DNA of 39,250 bases, taken from a virus. Shown one piece after another: positions 6,720-15,034 of this stretch. The notes below the pieces were generated by a model. That model did no database searches. It worked only from the letters and a program-made list of their open reading frames with translations, and was not told the origin of the DNA. The stretch lies in the IMG/VR virus record IMGVR_UViG_3300048834_000083, positions 1 to 39,250 of that record. The stretch is one strand, 5' to 3'. Made by a program: the position numbers and the translations under genes. Position 1 is the stretch's first letter. Each line of letters opens with the position of its first letter.

Positions 6720-8915
6720 CTATTCGAGAAAAGCTGGGGCTAACACACACCTGCAGTTTATCACTTCAGATGCCGGCCCGCTCGCATCTCCTGGGTACAT
6801 CAGTCCATTGCTGAACTTCTTGTCGATCGCCACGACCTTGCCATCGAGTGATCGGTGCGAGTCGCGAGTGCGGTCATCTCCTGTCGAGATCCACTCCTTC
6901 GCGTTCGCCACACCGCTCTGCTTGTACCCTTCGATAAAGCCCGCATTGTTCGCAGCAGTCGCTTCAGTTCGGGCGATCATCTCTGAACGGTATGCAGGGT
7001 ACTCCTTGTACACCTCCTGCACTCGGTCAGTGAGCTGTTGGATCGTCTCGCTTGCAGCCACGCCTTCAGCCAGCGTGGTCGAGAGTTTTTCCACAGTGGT
7101 CGCATTGACCTCCTTCGCCATCACCTTCGCCCGTTCCTTGATCTGCTTCATGAGCGCATCGCTGATCTCGAAGGTCTTCTCCGGTGCGACAGCGAGAAGC
7201 GCCTCCTCTCCCGCACTTCGTAGGAACTCCTCGATGAACGGGAACGAGATCTCTGCGAGGAGTGCGTTCTCCTGCTTTACATCGAACGCTCCATCCACCG
7301 CCTTCTGTCGCATCTCCGGGCCGACTGCCTCATAGCGTTCTGCGAGTGAACGCATCACTCGCTGCATCTGCCCGTCTGCATACTTCTCGATCTCTGGCTT
7401 GAAGCGGTCGCCCTTTGCGTCGATCGCCTTCAGTACCACATCCACATACTTCTCGCGGATCTCCGGCTTGATGTACTTCGTGACCTTCGGCTCTGCCACC
7501 TCGGTCTCCTCCGCTTCGTCATCCTTCAGCACGACCTTGATCTTCTTGTCCTTTGCGAGTTCCTCGTAGATGGTCTTCTCCACCTGGTTGCTGATGCCGA
7601 TCATTCTGAACGCCTTACCGCGTCCGCGGAACACGCCCTTCCTGGTATCACGAACACGAGATCCGCCCACGGACTTCTGTGGCAAGCCTCCGACTGGAAC
7701 ATTCGAGAGTGGCTGGTATAGGTTCCATCCGCCATCGACTGCCTCACGGCCACGCTCCTCACGCGCCTCGTTGATGAGCTTCATACCCGCACGGATCTCG
7801 ATCTCGTCGATCTCCGCCTGCATCTTCTCGTCAGTAGGAAGGAAGTCTCGGCTGTAGTCTATGAAAAATACCTCCCCGAACTCCGGGTACACGAAGTGCT
7901 CGTTCAGCTTCTCGCAGAGGCGGTTGATCTCCGGCTCGATGGTCTCCTTGAGGAAGATCTCCATCGCCGTCTTTGCGTTCGCTAGGTTCACATCGTCAGT
8001 GATGGCCACGATCGGCTTCGGCACTTGGAACGCCACGAGCACATCGTCTCGTGTGAACTTCATGCTCTCGATGTAGTCCATCTCCCGCTGTGAGATAGAG
8101 ACCTGCTGATACTTGAGACCGCCCTCCAGGATCGCACCCTTGCCGGTGTTCTTCGCTCCCTGGTGTCGCTTGTTCCATGCCTCACGGATCTCCTCCTTCT
8201 GATCACCCGATACCTTCCCAGGCGTCTCGAGGATGAAGTCTGGTCGTGCATTGTTCTTGAAGAAGTTCGCCTGGTAGTTGTTTGCGAACTCCTCGGTGTC
8301 TACTCGCACCCGTGCAGCACGAAGCGCCGAGATGCCTCCGAACTCATCGAGTGGTGATGGGTATGCGTCATGGATCACATCGTCAGCATCGAACACCACC
8401 TCCCCGTCCATCTTGCTGAACTTGTAGCCCTTGATGAGCTTCGGGTCGTTCTTGTCGATGATCACTGTCATCCTGTCTGGTCGTAGGTTCCACATCTCCA
8501 CCACTTCACTGCCTGGTCCGTTGCTTCGCACCTTCAGCACAAAAGTCTCCCCAGCGAGGAGCTTGTTGATCATGTACTTCTCGTAGAACTCCGTCTTCGT
8601 TTGGAACGGGTTCGGTCGGTAGAGAATATCCAGTGCCTCATGCACGAACACCTCCTCCTTGTCTCCGTCCTGGTTCCTGATGCGGTACAGCTCGAAGTTG
8701 ATGGATGCAGTCTTCTGAGCGATCTTCTTCACGCACGCGAACACATACAGCGACTTCCCGTATGTCTCGAGCGCTCTGGTCTGGCTCATGCCACCGAGAT
8801 CGAACACGAAGCTCCTGAAAACATCAAAGCCACCCTCGAGTGCTGGGTAGCTGCTCTCCACCGATTTTTCGCGGAACGCTCCGCCGATCTTCGAAAGTAT
8901 TTTGAGTGGGTCCAT
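6720..8915 (-). CDS. Portal protein fused to a MuF-type head morphogenesis domain
   Basis: A 731-residue protein with two parts. Residues about 1-430 are an HK97-family portal: YVFACVKKIAQKTASI, the conserved NLRPDRMTVI block, the FFKNNARPDFILETPG segment and the LVAFQVPKPIVAI block. The portal is the dodecameric ring at the capsid vertex through which DNA passes. The last 90 residues carry the signature of Mu F-like (SPP1 gp7-like) proteins: ARTE near the start, then DDRTRDSHRSLDG, YPGD and a terminal NCRCVLAP. Between them is a helical linker. Portal and MuF are usually separate adjacent genes; here they are one frame with no break. The MuF part normally enters the capsid and may leave with the DNA. 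The next gene is the protease. Confidence 0.92.
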   Translation of the reverse strand: MDPLKILSKIGGAFREKSVESSYPALEGGFDVFRSFVFDLGGMSQTRALETYGKSLYVFACVKKIAQKTASINFELYRIRNQDGDKEEVFVHEALDILYRPNPFQTKTEFYEKYMINKLLAGETFVLKVRSNGPGSEVVEMWNLRPDRMTVIIDKNDPKLIKGYKFSKMDGEVVFDADDVIHDAYPSPLDEFGGISALRAARVRVDTEEFANNYQANFFKNNARPDFILETPGKVSGDQKEEIREAWNKRHQGAKNTGKGAILEGGLKYQQVSISQREMDYIESMKFTRDDVLVAFQVPKPIVAITDDVNLANAKTAMEIFLKETIEPEINRLCEKLNEHFVYPEFGEVFFIDYSRDFLPTDEKMQAEIDEIEIRAGMKLINEAREERGREAVDGGWNLYQPLSNVPVGGLPQKSVGGSRVRDTRKGVFRGRGKAFRMIGISNQVEKTIYEELAKDKKIKVVLKDDEAEETEVAEPKVTKYIKPEIREKYVDVVLKAIDAKGDRFKPEIEKYADGQMQRVMRSLAERYEAVGPEMRQKAVDGAFDVKQENALLAEISFPFIEEFLRSAGEEALLAVAPEKTFEISDALMKQIKERAKVMAKEVNATTVEKLSTTLAEGVAASETIQQLTDRVQEVYKEYPAYRSEMIARTEATAANNAGFIEGYKQSGVANAKEWISTGDDRTRDSHRSLDGKVVAIDKKFSNGLMYPGDASGPASEVINCRCVLAPAFLE

Positions 8916-8936
8916 GTGTATAGTTTACATGAGTTA

Positions 8937-10460
8937 TTAAATGATGGTAAGCGAGGGCTTGGGCATATTGAACATCTGCAAAGCGATCGCTCGTGAGAAC
9001 ACTCGGTCGTCGTGCTTGCCACTGGGATGCTCCGCCTTGTTGCTTTTATTGTACACCATGTTGCGTGCCTCTCCCTCCGCTTCGGTGTATGTCTCATACA
9101 GCTCCTCCTTTCGCCATGCGCTCTCGAGGTCATTGATCATGATCGGTCGTGATGAGCCAGTGGTCTCCCACTCGTTGAACTGGATGCCCATGTCGTTCGC
9201 AGTCTTCACCATCGCCGCTCCCACACCCTGCCCTTCGATGCCGAGGATGATGTCGAACTGGTTCATGATCTTCTCCACTTCGAGAAGGAAGACATCGATC
9301 GGGTCGTTGCTTGTCAGCTCGTAGATCACCACCGCACCGTTCTCTGGATGGTATGGCGAAAACGGCTCGATGACGCTGAAGCTGTGAGCGTCTCCTTCTG
9401 GCGTACCCTCTGCAGGGTCGATGCCAGCGTAGAGCGTCTTCTTCCTGATCTTCTTCTCCTTGTTGCCGAGCAGTCGGTCACGATCCTCCGCCTTCATCTT
9501 CCTGATGTCGTCCATCGGTATCTTCAGCGTGGCATCCACCTTGATGTGCTTGAACACCGAGCGACCTGCCTGCAGGAAGCATGACTCGTCATCCTCCGGG
9601 TACTCCTGGTAGAACAGATCGCCCTTGTCCCATATCTTGTACCGCCTCCACTTCATCTGCCCCACCGTGAGCACCATGCCGTACTCATGCTCCACTCGCT
9701 TCAGCAGTGCCAGCTCCTCCTCGTCAAGTGTCTCTGCGAACTCCTCCTCGCTCATATCGAACATCGCCTGCACCGTCTTCGAGAGTCCTTCCTTCTCCTC
9801 CTGCGTGAGATTGTCGGCACTGTACTCCTCGTCGATGAACCACGGGATGAAGATGCAAGTGTATGGCGACTTCCCCGACTTCGCCTTCTGCCATAGATCG
9901 TAGAACTCGTCCCGACCGTTCGGCGTGGTCTCGATGTCTATCTGCCCATACTCCGCCGCTTCAGCCACACCGGCGAGCGTCTTCTTCAGATCGGGATAGA
10001 ACGCCGCCTCCGACAAGTGCGCCCTGTCGATGGTATCTCCACGACCGAACGCCGTCTGCCCTGCCGTTCCCACGAAGAAGGTGCTCCCTGTCTTCGGGAA
10101 CTTCATCATCCTCCGTGAGTCGATGCTCACCTCTGGCTTGATGGGCATGTTGTCGTGGTACGCCTTCACCGCAGCGAAAAGACGCTCCGTGCTCTCCCGC
10201 TCGTGACTGATCACCACGGCGTTCGTGGTTCGCATACCGCACTGGATGTACTGATCCCCGTCGATGACCTTCGAGAGACCCTTCTGTCGTGCCTTCAGCA
10301 CCAGGTTCCTGCGTGTCATCTTCTCCCAGTAGAAGTTCTGCGCCGCATTGTACTTGAAAGGCACCACCACTCCTCGCTTGTTGCGGATGCGGAGCATCTT
10401 CTCGATCATCACTCGGCGGAAGTCCTTCTTCTTGGTTTCGGGATGCTGTAGGTTTCTCAT
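8937..10460 (-). CDS. terL: Terminase large subunit
   Basis: A 507-residue packaging motor ATPase and nuclease. The Walker A-like motif is LKARQKGLSK (55-64), the deviant form usual in TerL. A DTIDRAHLSEAAF segment follows where Walker B and the coupling Glu are expected. The C-terminal RNase H-like nuclease shows YAGIDPAEGTPEGDAHSF, then LGIEGQGVG and GKHDDRVFSRAIAL, which supply the acidic metal ligands. The start overlaps the small subunit stop by 4 nt, and the portal follows after 21 nt, the standard packaging order. Packaging type (cos or pac) cannot be read from the sequence; circular permutation, if real, would favour headful. Confidence 0.95.
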   Translation of the reverse strand: MRNLQHPETKKKDFRRVMIEKMLRIRNKRGVVVPFKYNAAQNFYWEKMTRRNLVLKARQKGLSKVIDGDQYIQCGMRTTNAVVISHERESTERLFAAVKAYHDNMPIKPEVSIDSRRMMKFPKTGSTFFVGTAGQTAFGRGDTIDRAHLSEAAFYPDLKKTLAGVAEAAEYGQIDIETTPNGRDEFYDLWQKAKSGKSPYTCIFIPWFIDEEYSADNLTQEEKEGLSKTVQAMFDMSEEEFAETLDEEELALLKRVEHEYGMVLTVGQMKWRRYKIWDKGDLFYQEYPEDDESCFLQAGRSVFKHIKVDATLKIPMDDIRKMKAEDRDRLLGNKEKKIRKKTLYAGIDPAEGTPEGDAHSFSVIEPFSPYHPENGAVVIYELTSNDPIDVFLLEVEKIMNQFDIILGIEGQGVGAAMVKTANDMGIQFNEWETTGSSRPIMINDLESAWRKEELYETYTEAEGEARNMVYNKSNKAEHPSGKHDDRVFSRAIALQMFNMPKPSLTII

Positions 10461-11023
10461 GACTGCTTGCTGTTTAACTCATCGAGTATCGCATCGACCA
10501 CATCCTCGAAGGTCTTGTCGTCGGTGTGATGCTCCAGCACCTTCTTCGCCTTGTACTTCTCGACCGTAGTACTGAGCCACCATCGGATGGTAGGTCCATC
10601 ATCCTTCATGATCAGCTTCATCGCCCGATCCTCCACCATGTCCACCCTCTGCCTCTCTATCTCGATGAGGCGTGCGTGGAACTCCCCATCGTTTGCCTTC
10701 CAGTCGTAGAAGGTCTGGCGACCGATGCCCGCCTTGTCACATGCCAGCGTTATCGTCCCCAGTGAGTTCGCAAAGACTTCGAGGAACAGTTCCTTCTTCT
10801 CCCGTGTCCTCTGTTGCTCACTTTTGCTGTCGGCGTTCGCTATCGCATCCACCGCCTTGCACACCCTGTCATGTGCCAGTGCTCGCTCTATCCATGCCTC
10901 CGACCCCTGTTCGTGTACGGTTTGTACGGTTTCTGAAGAAAAAAAAGAGTCACCAGCATCAGAAAAGCCGGACTCTGCGCCCGTTTGCTCTTGCCCTTTT
11001 CCGTTGTGTGTGGTGTCGTTCAT
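10457..11023 (-). CDS. terS: Terminase small subunit
   Basis: A 188-residue DNA-recognition subunit. After a low-complexity N-terminus of about 60 residues, a helix-turn-helix region reads FANSLGTITLACDKAGIGRQTFYDWKANDGEFHARL, typical of phage small terminases of the IS3/Mor-like helix-turn-helix type. A helical oligomerisation segment and a charged C-terminus follow. It overlaps the large subunit by 4 nt downstream and a small zinc-binding protein by 4 nt upstream. Its binding site is probably nearby, but I could not single it out. Confidence 0.9.
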   Translation of the reverse strand: MNDTTHNGKGQEQTGAESGFSDAGDSFFSSETVQTVHEQGSEAWIERALAHDRVCKAVDAIANADSKSEQQRTREKKELFLEVFANSLGTITLACDKAGIGRQTFYDWKANDGEFHARLIEIERQRVDMVEDRAMKLIMKDDGPTIRWWLSTTVEKYKAKKVLEHHTDDKTFEDVVDAILDELNSKQS

Positions 11024-11310
11024 ATTGAAAAGCTCCCGTCATCGAACCGTCTCTTGATCTCTCTCCCTACTCGTACAGCGATGTCCTTCTGGCATCTCCT
11101 GCATATCATCAAGAAGTATGTCTCCTTCTTCCCATCTGTCGTCAGCTGTGCCATCGGCATCGGCATCAAGCTCTCTATGCAGCATGGCGCGAAGATCGTC
11201 TCTCCGTGCCTGTGCCACGGTATCCGGTTGCACATCCCGCAATAGAGCCAGCCTATATGCGGCTCGCTCCTCTGGGGTTTTCCGTATCTCCTCTCGCTGT
11301 TCTTGTTCAT
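11020..11310 (-). CDS. Small zinc-ribbon-like protein before terminase
   Basis: A 96-residue protein with paired cysteines: YCGMCNR (start), APCC (middle) and ICRRCQK (end), plus several His residues, suggesting one or two structural zinc sites. Its stop overlaps the terS start in an ATGA, which supports this frame. Third codon positions are G/C-rich like the neighbouring genes. The family is unknown. It overlaps a second open frame (11039-11500) for about 270 nt; see that entry. A regulatory or DNA-binding role is possible. Confidence 0.7.
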   Translation of the reverse strand: MNKNSERRYGKPQRSEPHIGWLYCGMCNRIPWHRHGETIFAPCCIESLMPMPMAQLTTDGKKETYFLMICRRCQKDIAVRVGREIKRRFDDGSFSI

Positions 11311-11500
11311 AGAGATCTTTGAGTTCGTTGTGAAGCCCTACCGTACACGCCTTGCATCCCTTCCTGTGGTAGTAGCTTCTCCTCGTACCGCAGCAGATGT
11401 GCTTCTCCCCGTCCCAGGTGAAGTCGAGTGGTGATCCCAGCAGTCCGTCTATGCGGAGCTGATCGATCTGCGTCAGCTTTTCTGCTACTTGTCCCACCAT
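11039..11500 (-). CDS. Hypothetical protein overlapping the methyltransferase end and the zinc-ribbon gene
   Basis: From ATG 11500, which overlaps the methyltransferase by 16 nt, this frame encodes 153 residues. The first 63 codons (11500-11311) are the only plausible coding frame there and include HICCGTRRSYYHRKGCKAC, a likely zinc-binding cluster. The remaining 90 residues are charged and helical (EEIRKTPEERAAYRLALLRD) but share DNA with the 11020-11310 gene in another frame. Either this is real dual coding, or this gene was recently extended by stop loss. The N-terminal half is well supported, the C-terminal half less so. Confidence 0.55.
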   Translation of the reverse strand: MVGQVAEKLTQIDQLRIDGLLGSPLDFTWDGEKHICCGTRRSYYHRKGCKACTVGLHNELKDLYEQEQREEIRKTPEERAAYRLALLRDVQPDTVAQARRDDLRAMLHRELDADADGTADDRWEEGDILLDDMQEMPEGHRCTSRERDQETVR

Positions 11501-12390
11501 AGCCCCACGAGGTAGTCGTTGAAGAGATAGTCCGACACGTTGCAGTTCACGGCGTTCCCCAGGGCGAACCATCGCTTCGCTGTAGAGCTCCCTTCAGTCC
11601 ATCCTTCCGGGAAGCCCTGCAGCAGTTCCGCCTCCCGCGCTGTGATGCGTCTGAAGGTGCCGTTCTCCTCCTGTGTGACGAGCATACGCCGACCGCTCGA
11701 TGAGATCCCCGTGGTGAGTGTGTTCACCCGATCGTATCCACCGACTAGCTCGAACCCCTTCAGCCCTCCCGTTGCCTCGAGGCGTTGCATCGTGCGCTCC
11801 GAGAGGACGTCCTTCGCTCCGTACTCACCCCGCACATCTCGGAACCGCTTGGTGTTGTCACGCACCTCCGGGTTCTTCGCTGCGAAGTCCTTGTCCCTCC
11901 GTCCGAGGAAGACCACCCGCTCACGAGCCTGTGCGCTTCCGTAGTGGGCGCTGTTCAGCAATACCACCCGAACATTGTATCCGGCCGCCTGCAGCACCTT
12001 GAAGACGTTCTGGTAGGTCTCTCCGCCATTGTGCGTCGAGATCCCCTTCACATTTTCGAGTACCAGGAACTCCGGCTTCTTCTCCACCAGGATGTCGTAG
12101 ATGTAGAAGATCATCTGCCCTCGCCGATCGCTGAAGCCTTTCCGGGCGCCGGCCATCGAGAAGGCTTGGCATGGGAACCCTCCGCAGAACACATCGAAGT
12201 CGGGTAGCTCCTTCGGGTTGATCTTGGTGATGTCCCCGTAGTTTTTGTGGTGCGGATAGTGGCGAGAGTAGATCTCGATCGAACTGGCCTTGATCTCCGA
12301 ATACCCGACGCACTCTGCGCCACGCTTCTCGAGACCCATGTCGAGTCCTCCGATCCCTGTGAATGTTGAAAAATATCTGAGCTTCTTCAT
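11485..12390 (-). CDS. C5-cytosine DNA methyltransferase
   Basis: A 301-residue enzyme that transfers methyl from SAM to C5 of cytosine. Family motifs are in order: FTGIGG (motif I, 10-15), GGFPCQAFS (motif IV, catalytic Cys74), LENV (motif VI, Glu112), QARERV (motif VIII, 154-159), and LGNAV near the end (motif X). The target-recognition region lies between motif VIII and GNAV, and the specificity cannot be read. No cognate restriction enzyme is adjacent, so this is an orphan phage enzyme, most likely protecting DNA against host restriction. It starts 1 nt after a ParB-like gene. Confidence 0.95.
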   Translation of the reverse strand: MKKLRYFSTFTGIGGLDMGLEKRGAECVGYSEIKASSIEIYSRHYPHHKNYGDITKINPKELPDFDVFCGGFPCQAFSMAGARKGFSDRRGQMIFYIYDILVEKKPEFLVLENVKGISTHNGGETYQNVFKVLQAAGYNVRVVLLNSAHYGSAQARERVVFLGRRDKDFAAKNPEVRDNTKRFRDVRGEYGAKDVLSERTMQRLEATGGLKGFELVGGYDRVNTLTTGISSSGRRMLVTQEENGTFRRITAREAELLQGFPEGWTEGSSTAKRWFALGNAVNCNVSDYLFNDYLVGLWWDK

Positions 12391-12391
12391 G

Positions 12392-12994
12392 TTATGTTCG
12401 CGCTGCCATTAGCAATACCTTCGCCGCCTCCCCTGGCTTCTCCAGGATGAACTTCTTCGCTGCATCGTAGTCCTCCTTCGCCTTGAACTTGATCGCCACC
12501 TTCTCCTTCAGCATCGGTGCCTCCGGTGGCAATACCGTGAGGATACCGAGGCGAGCCTCATCCACATCGGTATTGTCAGTCTCCGTGAGACCGAACCATG
12601 CCTTCAGATCGTCATCCTCGAACCCCCACGCCATGAGCTCATCCATCTCGAAGTTGTCGGTGATCTTGTCCCAGTCCCACGAGCCGGTGTTCTTGTTCAG
12701 TCGGATGTTCAGCTCTCGCTCCTCCGTTGCCGTCAGCTCTCGGCTCGGCACTCGCACATCGATCTCCTCCTCCGCCTGTCCGAGATCCATATAGATCTGC
12801 ACGCGTTGGTGTCCTCCGATGAGGTTGTTCTTTTTCTTCCCGCCGTTCACCACGATCGGCACGACCTTCCCGAACTCCACGACCGACGCCATGAGGTCAG
12901 CCTTCTCCTTCTCTCCGATCGTTCGCGGATTGTAGTCAGCTGGGACCAGCTCCTTCACCTTCCGCTTTTCTGTTGTCCATGTAAGTTTCTCCAT
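12392..12994 (-). CDS. ParB/Srx-fold nuclease-like protein next to methyltransferase
   Basis: A 200-residue protein with an N-terminal ParB-like domain: VPADYNPRTIGEKEKADLMASVVEFGKVVPIVVN, then NNLIGGHQRVQIYMDLG, the GGHQR form common in phage ParB-like proteins. The middle, ATEERELNIRLNKNTGSWDWD, is also typical of this family. Such proteins are often encoded beside phage or prophage DNA methyltransferases, which fits here. They are thought to bind DNA and in some cases nick it or hydrolyse CTP, but the exact activity is unknown. The C-terminal 70 residues lack recognisable motifs. Confidence 0.85.
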   Translation of the reverse strand: MEKLTWTTEKRKVKELVPADYNPRTIGEKEKADLMASVVEFGKVVPIVVNGGKKKNNLIGGHQRVQIYMDLGQAEEEIDVRVPSRELTATEERELNIRLNKNTGSWDWDKITDNFEMDELMAWGFEDDDLKAWFGLTETDNTDVDEARLGILTVLPPEAPMLKEKVAIKFKAKEDYDAAKKFILEKPGEAAKVLLMAART

Positions 12995-12998
12995 ATCG

Positions 12999-13223
12999 CT
13001 ATTTTTTAATGTAAATAAAGAAGCCCATCATCCACGCCCACACTCCCATCGGTATCCACTTCGGCTTCGGCTTCAGTATGTTCCCGATCACCTTCGCCTG
13101 CTCCCGTGCTGTCTTCTGCACATCCCTGCGGTAGATCTGGCGCGCCTTCTTCGCGAGCTTCCTTCCGCTCTTGGTGTTGCCGATCACTTCGTCGGCCGTC
13201 TGTTGTATGCTTGGTCCGCTCAT
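12999..13223 (-). CDS. Small basic protein with C-terminal membrane segment
   Basis: A 74-residue protein: a Lys/Arg-rich helix (KSGRKLAKKARQIYRRDVQKTAREQAK), then a short hydrophobic tail with WIPMGVWAWMMGFFIYIKK. That is a possible C-terminal membrane anchor or peripheral segment of about 15 residues. It overlaps the helicase loader by 4 nt, so it belongs to the replication operon. The family is not recognised. A role tethering replication or attacking the membrane would be guesswork. Confidence 0.65.
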   Translation of the reverse strand: MSGPSIQQTADEVIGNTKSGRKLAKKARQIYRRDVQKTAREQAKVIGNILKPKPKWIPMGVWAWMMGFFIYIKK

Positions 13224-13744
13224 GATTTTAGTCGTTTATCTTCGCCAGTAAGTTCCACCACATCGCACATCTCCACGATGCGAGAAGCGATGCGGTCTCC
13301 GAGCACCTCCGCGATCTTCTCGATCGAGAGGTTCGAGGAGAGGATCATCGGCTTCATGCTCATGTACCTGCTGTTGATCAAGGTGTAGAGCTGCTCGAGT
13401 ACCCATCCGCTTGGTGACTCCGCCCCGATGTCATCGAGGAAGATCAGCCCCTCGGTCTCCATGAGACTCTCCATCGCCCGCACTTTGTCGTAGCCGTTGC
13501 GATCCATATCCGCCCGACTGCTCTGAAGCAGTTCTCCGGTATTCCAGAAGATCGCCATGCGGTACGGGTTCTCCGTGTCGTATTGCTTCTTCAGTGCGAA
13601 CATCGCGTGCGTCTTCCCCACGCCTACCGAGCCGTGGATGAAGATGCCCTTCTTGCTCGATTTGATCTGCACGAACTTCTCACGGATCGCCACTGGCACA
13701 TCCTGGAACTTCGCGTCTTTGTATCGTTCGGGTATCCTGATCAT
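13220..13744 (-). CDS. DnaC/IstB-type helicase loader ATPase
   Basis: A 174-residue AAA+ ATPase. Walker A is GSVGVGKTH (38-46) and Walker B is LIFLDDIG (100-107). A sensor 1-like LSSN follows, and the RIASRI stretch supplies a likely arginine finger. Size and motifs match the short DnaC/DnaI-like proteins that load the replicative helicase at the origin. It overlaps the putative initiator upstream by 4 nt, the usual initiator-loader pair. No phage DnaB-type helicase is present, so it probably recruits the host helicase. Confidence 0.88.
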   Translation of the reverse strand: MIRIPERYKDAKFQDVPVAIREKFVQIKSSKKGIFIHGSVGVGKTHAMFALKKQYDTENPYRMAIFWNTGELLQSSRADMDRNGYDKVRAMESLMETEGLIFLDDIGAESPSGWVLEQLYTLINSRYMSMKPMILSSNLSIEKIAEVLGDRIASRIVEMCDVVELTGEDKRLKS

Positions 13745-14463
13745 ATTTTTTGTCCCACATGGGCGTATTTACCTGCTGGCGCCGCCTGTCGGTTCGCCGG
13801 TGCCTTCTTCCCCTTGAACGGGAACAGTCCCGTCCATCCGTTCTGTATCGACTGCGTGATGATCGCCACATGATCCGCCTGATGCTCCTCGAGGAACTTG
13901 AGCTGCTGCTTGATCGTGGTCGGTGTGAGTTTCTTTTTTATTTCTTTACGATATACCACCCACTCATCCCACGCCTCCTTGTTCAGCCACGGACAATGCG
14001 ACGCCATCTCCGCCGCTTCCGGTTGTGGATGCTCTGTCACTTGCATCGAGATCTGCACCGAGTCTCCCTGCTTCAGCACCACCGGCTTCTCGAGCACCTT
14101 CCTCGCCAGTAGTACTCCCTCCTCCGCGTCCTTCCAGTGCTTCTTCGAGAGAAGCGTGTACACATTGTTGTTGTGCGTGCCGTCCACCTTCTTCGACTGC
14201 TGCACCTCGATCATCCCGAACTTCTGCAGTGTCTTGATCCCCTTCGCCACTGTGTTCCTGCTCTTGATGCCGATCTCCTCCGCGATCGTTTCCATGCTCG
14301 GCCAGCATGTCTGCTCATCATTGTCGGCATGTCGCGAGAGCGCGATGTATACCAGGACTGCGTTCGGTCCGATCAGTCTCGCATACTCATCGAGTAGTGC
14401 GTTGTCGAGCCAGAACCACTCCTTCTGCCGCTTGTCGCGGATCTCTGAAAATTGCAGTTGCAT
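13741..14463 (-). CDS. Replication initiator-like protein with winged-helix domain
   Basis: About 240 residues from ATG 14463. An in-frame ATG at 14475 is possible, but AGGAGG abuts it, and 14463 has the ACTATGCAA context shared by many starts here. Residues 20-100 form a winged helix: LDEYARLIGPNAVLVYIALSRHAD, CWPSMETIAEEIGIKSRNTVAKGIKTLQKFGMIEV. The C-terminal part has AWDEWVVYRKEIKKKLTPTTIKQQLKFL and IQNGWTGLFPFKG, typical of phage replication O-like proteins. It is the first gene of unit III, right after a terminator and the shared operator. It likely binds the phage origin and works with the loader gene that overlaps it. Confidence 0.85.
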   Translation of the reverse strand: MQLQFSEIRDKRQKEWFWLDNALLDEYARLIGPNAVLVYIALSRHADNDEQTCWPSMETIAEEIGIKSRNTVAKGIKTLQKFGMIEVQQSKKVDGTHNNNVYTLLSKKHWKDAEEGVLLARKVLEKPVVLKQGDSVQISMQVTEHPQPEAAEMASHCPWLNKEAWDEWVVYRKEIKKKLTPTTIKQQLKFLEEHQADHVAIITQSIQNGWTGLFPFKGKKAPANRQAAPAGKYAHVGQKI

Positions 14464-14485
14464 AGTCCTTTCCATACCTCCTATT

Positions 14486-14502
14486 GTATAAAAGATTTAT
14501 AC
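14486..14502 (-). promoter_or_regulatory. Promoter/operator dyad, copy 3 (unit III)
   Basis: GTATAAA-N3-TTTATAC is a perfect 7+7 dyad. On the minus strand it runs into TTTATACAATAGGAGGTA, combining a -10-like TACAAT (14483-14488) with AGGAGG. GTTACTAAC (14521-14529) lies 19 nt upstream. The same pair of dyads precedes the genes at 21398 and 25305. Overlap of the dyad with the -10 region suggests control by a dimeric DNA-binding protein. Confidence 0.65.
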
Positions 14503-14536
14503 AAAAGAAAAGGCGAGAGTGTTAGTAACTCCCGCC
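14502..14536 (-). terminator. Intrinsic terminator of unit II
   Basis: On the minus strand GGCGGGAGU pairs with ACUCUCGCC (one G-U pair) around the loop UACUAAC and is followed by UUUUCUUUUG. The stem includes the stop codon of the NinB-like gene, and the loop is the conserved GTTACTAAC block. Confidence 0.75.
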
Positions 14537-15034
14537 TTCCCACTCCTCCTTCCCGTCCCAGTCCGCCTCGTTCGGTAGAGGGATATAGAGCCCCAGCCCG
14601 CTGTCTGGTCCCAGTCCCTCCGGCTTCGTTGGAAGCGCTGCCCACGGTATCACCGTCCTGAACACATACTCCATGTATGCCGCGTCTCCGAGCTCTGTGG
14701 TCGATCCTGTGCGCTTGTAGCGGTACTCCTTGCCTCCGGGTAGCTCTCCCCGCTTTTCCTCCTTTAGAAAGAGATCCTTGAGCATCTCATGGGCCTCCTG
14801 ATCGAAGACTCCCATCTCGGCCGCTATCATCCGCACCACCACCGCATGGTAGTACTCCTCGACGTTCCGGCTCCGTGGCTTCACCTTCCGCTTGATGGTG
14901 AGCACCAGGTTCTCCTTCCCTTCGAGCGGGATGAGGTGCTGATCGAACGCTTCACGCTGTTTGAAGACCACCTTGTTCTGCACGATCGCGACCTCCCATG
15001 CCGGATATATCACTTTGTCCTTGAGTTTTTTCAT
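14522..15034 (-). CDS. NinB-like recombination protein
   Basis: A 170-residue protein with the layout of phage NinB-like proteins. It has a basic LTIKRKVKPRSRNVEEYYHAVVVRMIAAEMG segment, EAHEMLKDLFL, a STTELGDAAYMEYVFRTVIPWAA helix, and an IPLPNEADW end. This family is associated with lambda-type recombination and is thought to bind single-stranded DNA; the activity of this divergent member is inferred. It overlaps the preceding small gene by 4 nt and is the last gene of unit II, its stop lying inside the terminator hairpin. Confidence 0.7.
   Translation of the reverse strand: MKKLKDKVIYPAWEVAIVQNKVVFKQREAFDQHLIPLEGKENLVLTIKRKVKPRSRNVEEYYHAVVVRMIAAEMGVFDQEAHEMLKDLFLKEEKRGELPGGKEYRYKRTGSTTELGDAAYMEYVFRTVIPWAALPTKPEGLGPDSGLGLYIPLPNEADWDGKEEWEGGSY

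Noticed and set aside
9047-9056. TGTACAAT-like box inside the terminase large gene
   Set aside because: It lies deep in a conserved coding region with no nearby start; probably chance.
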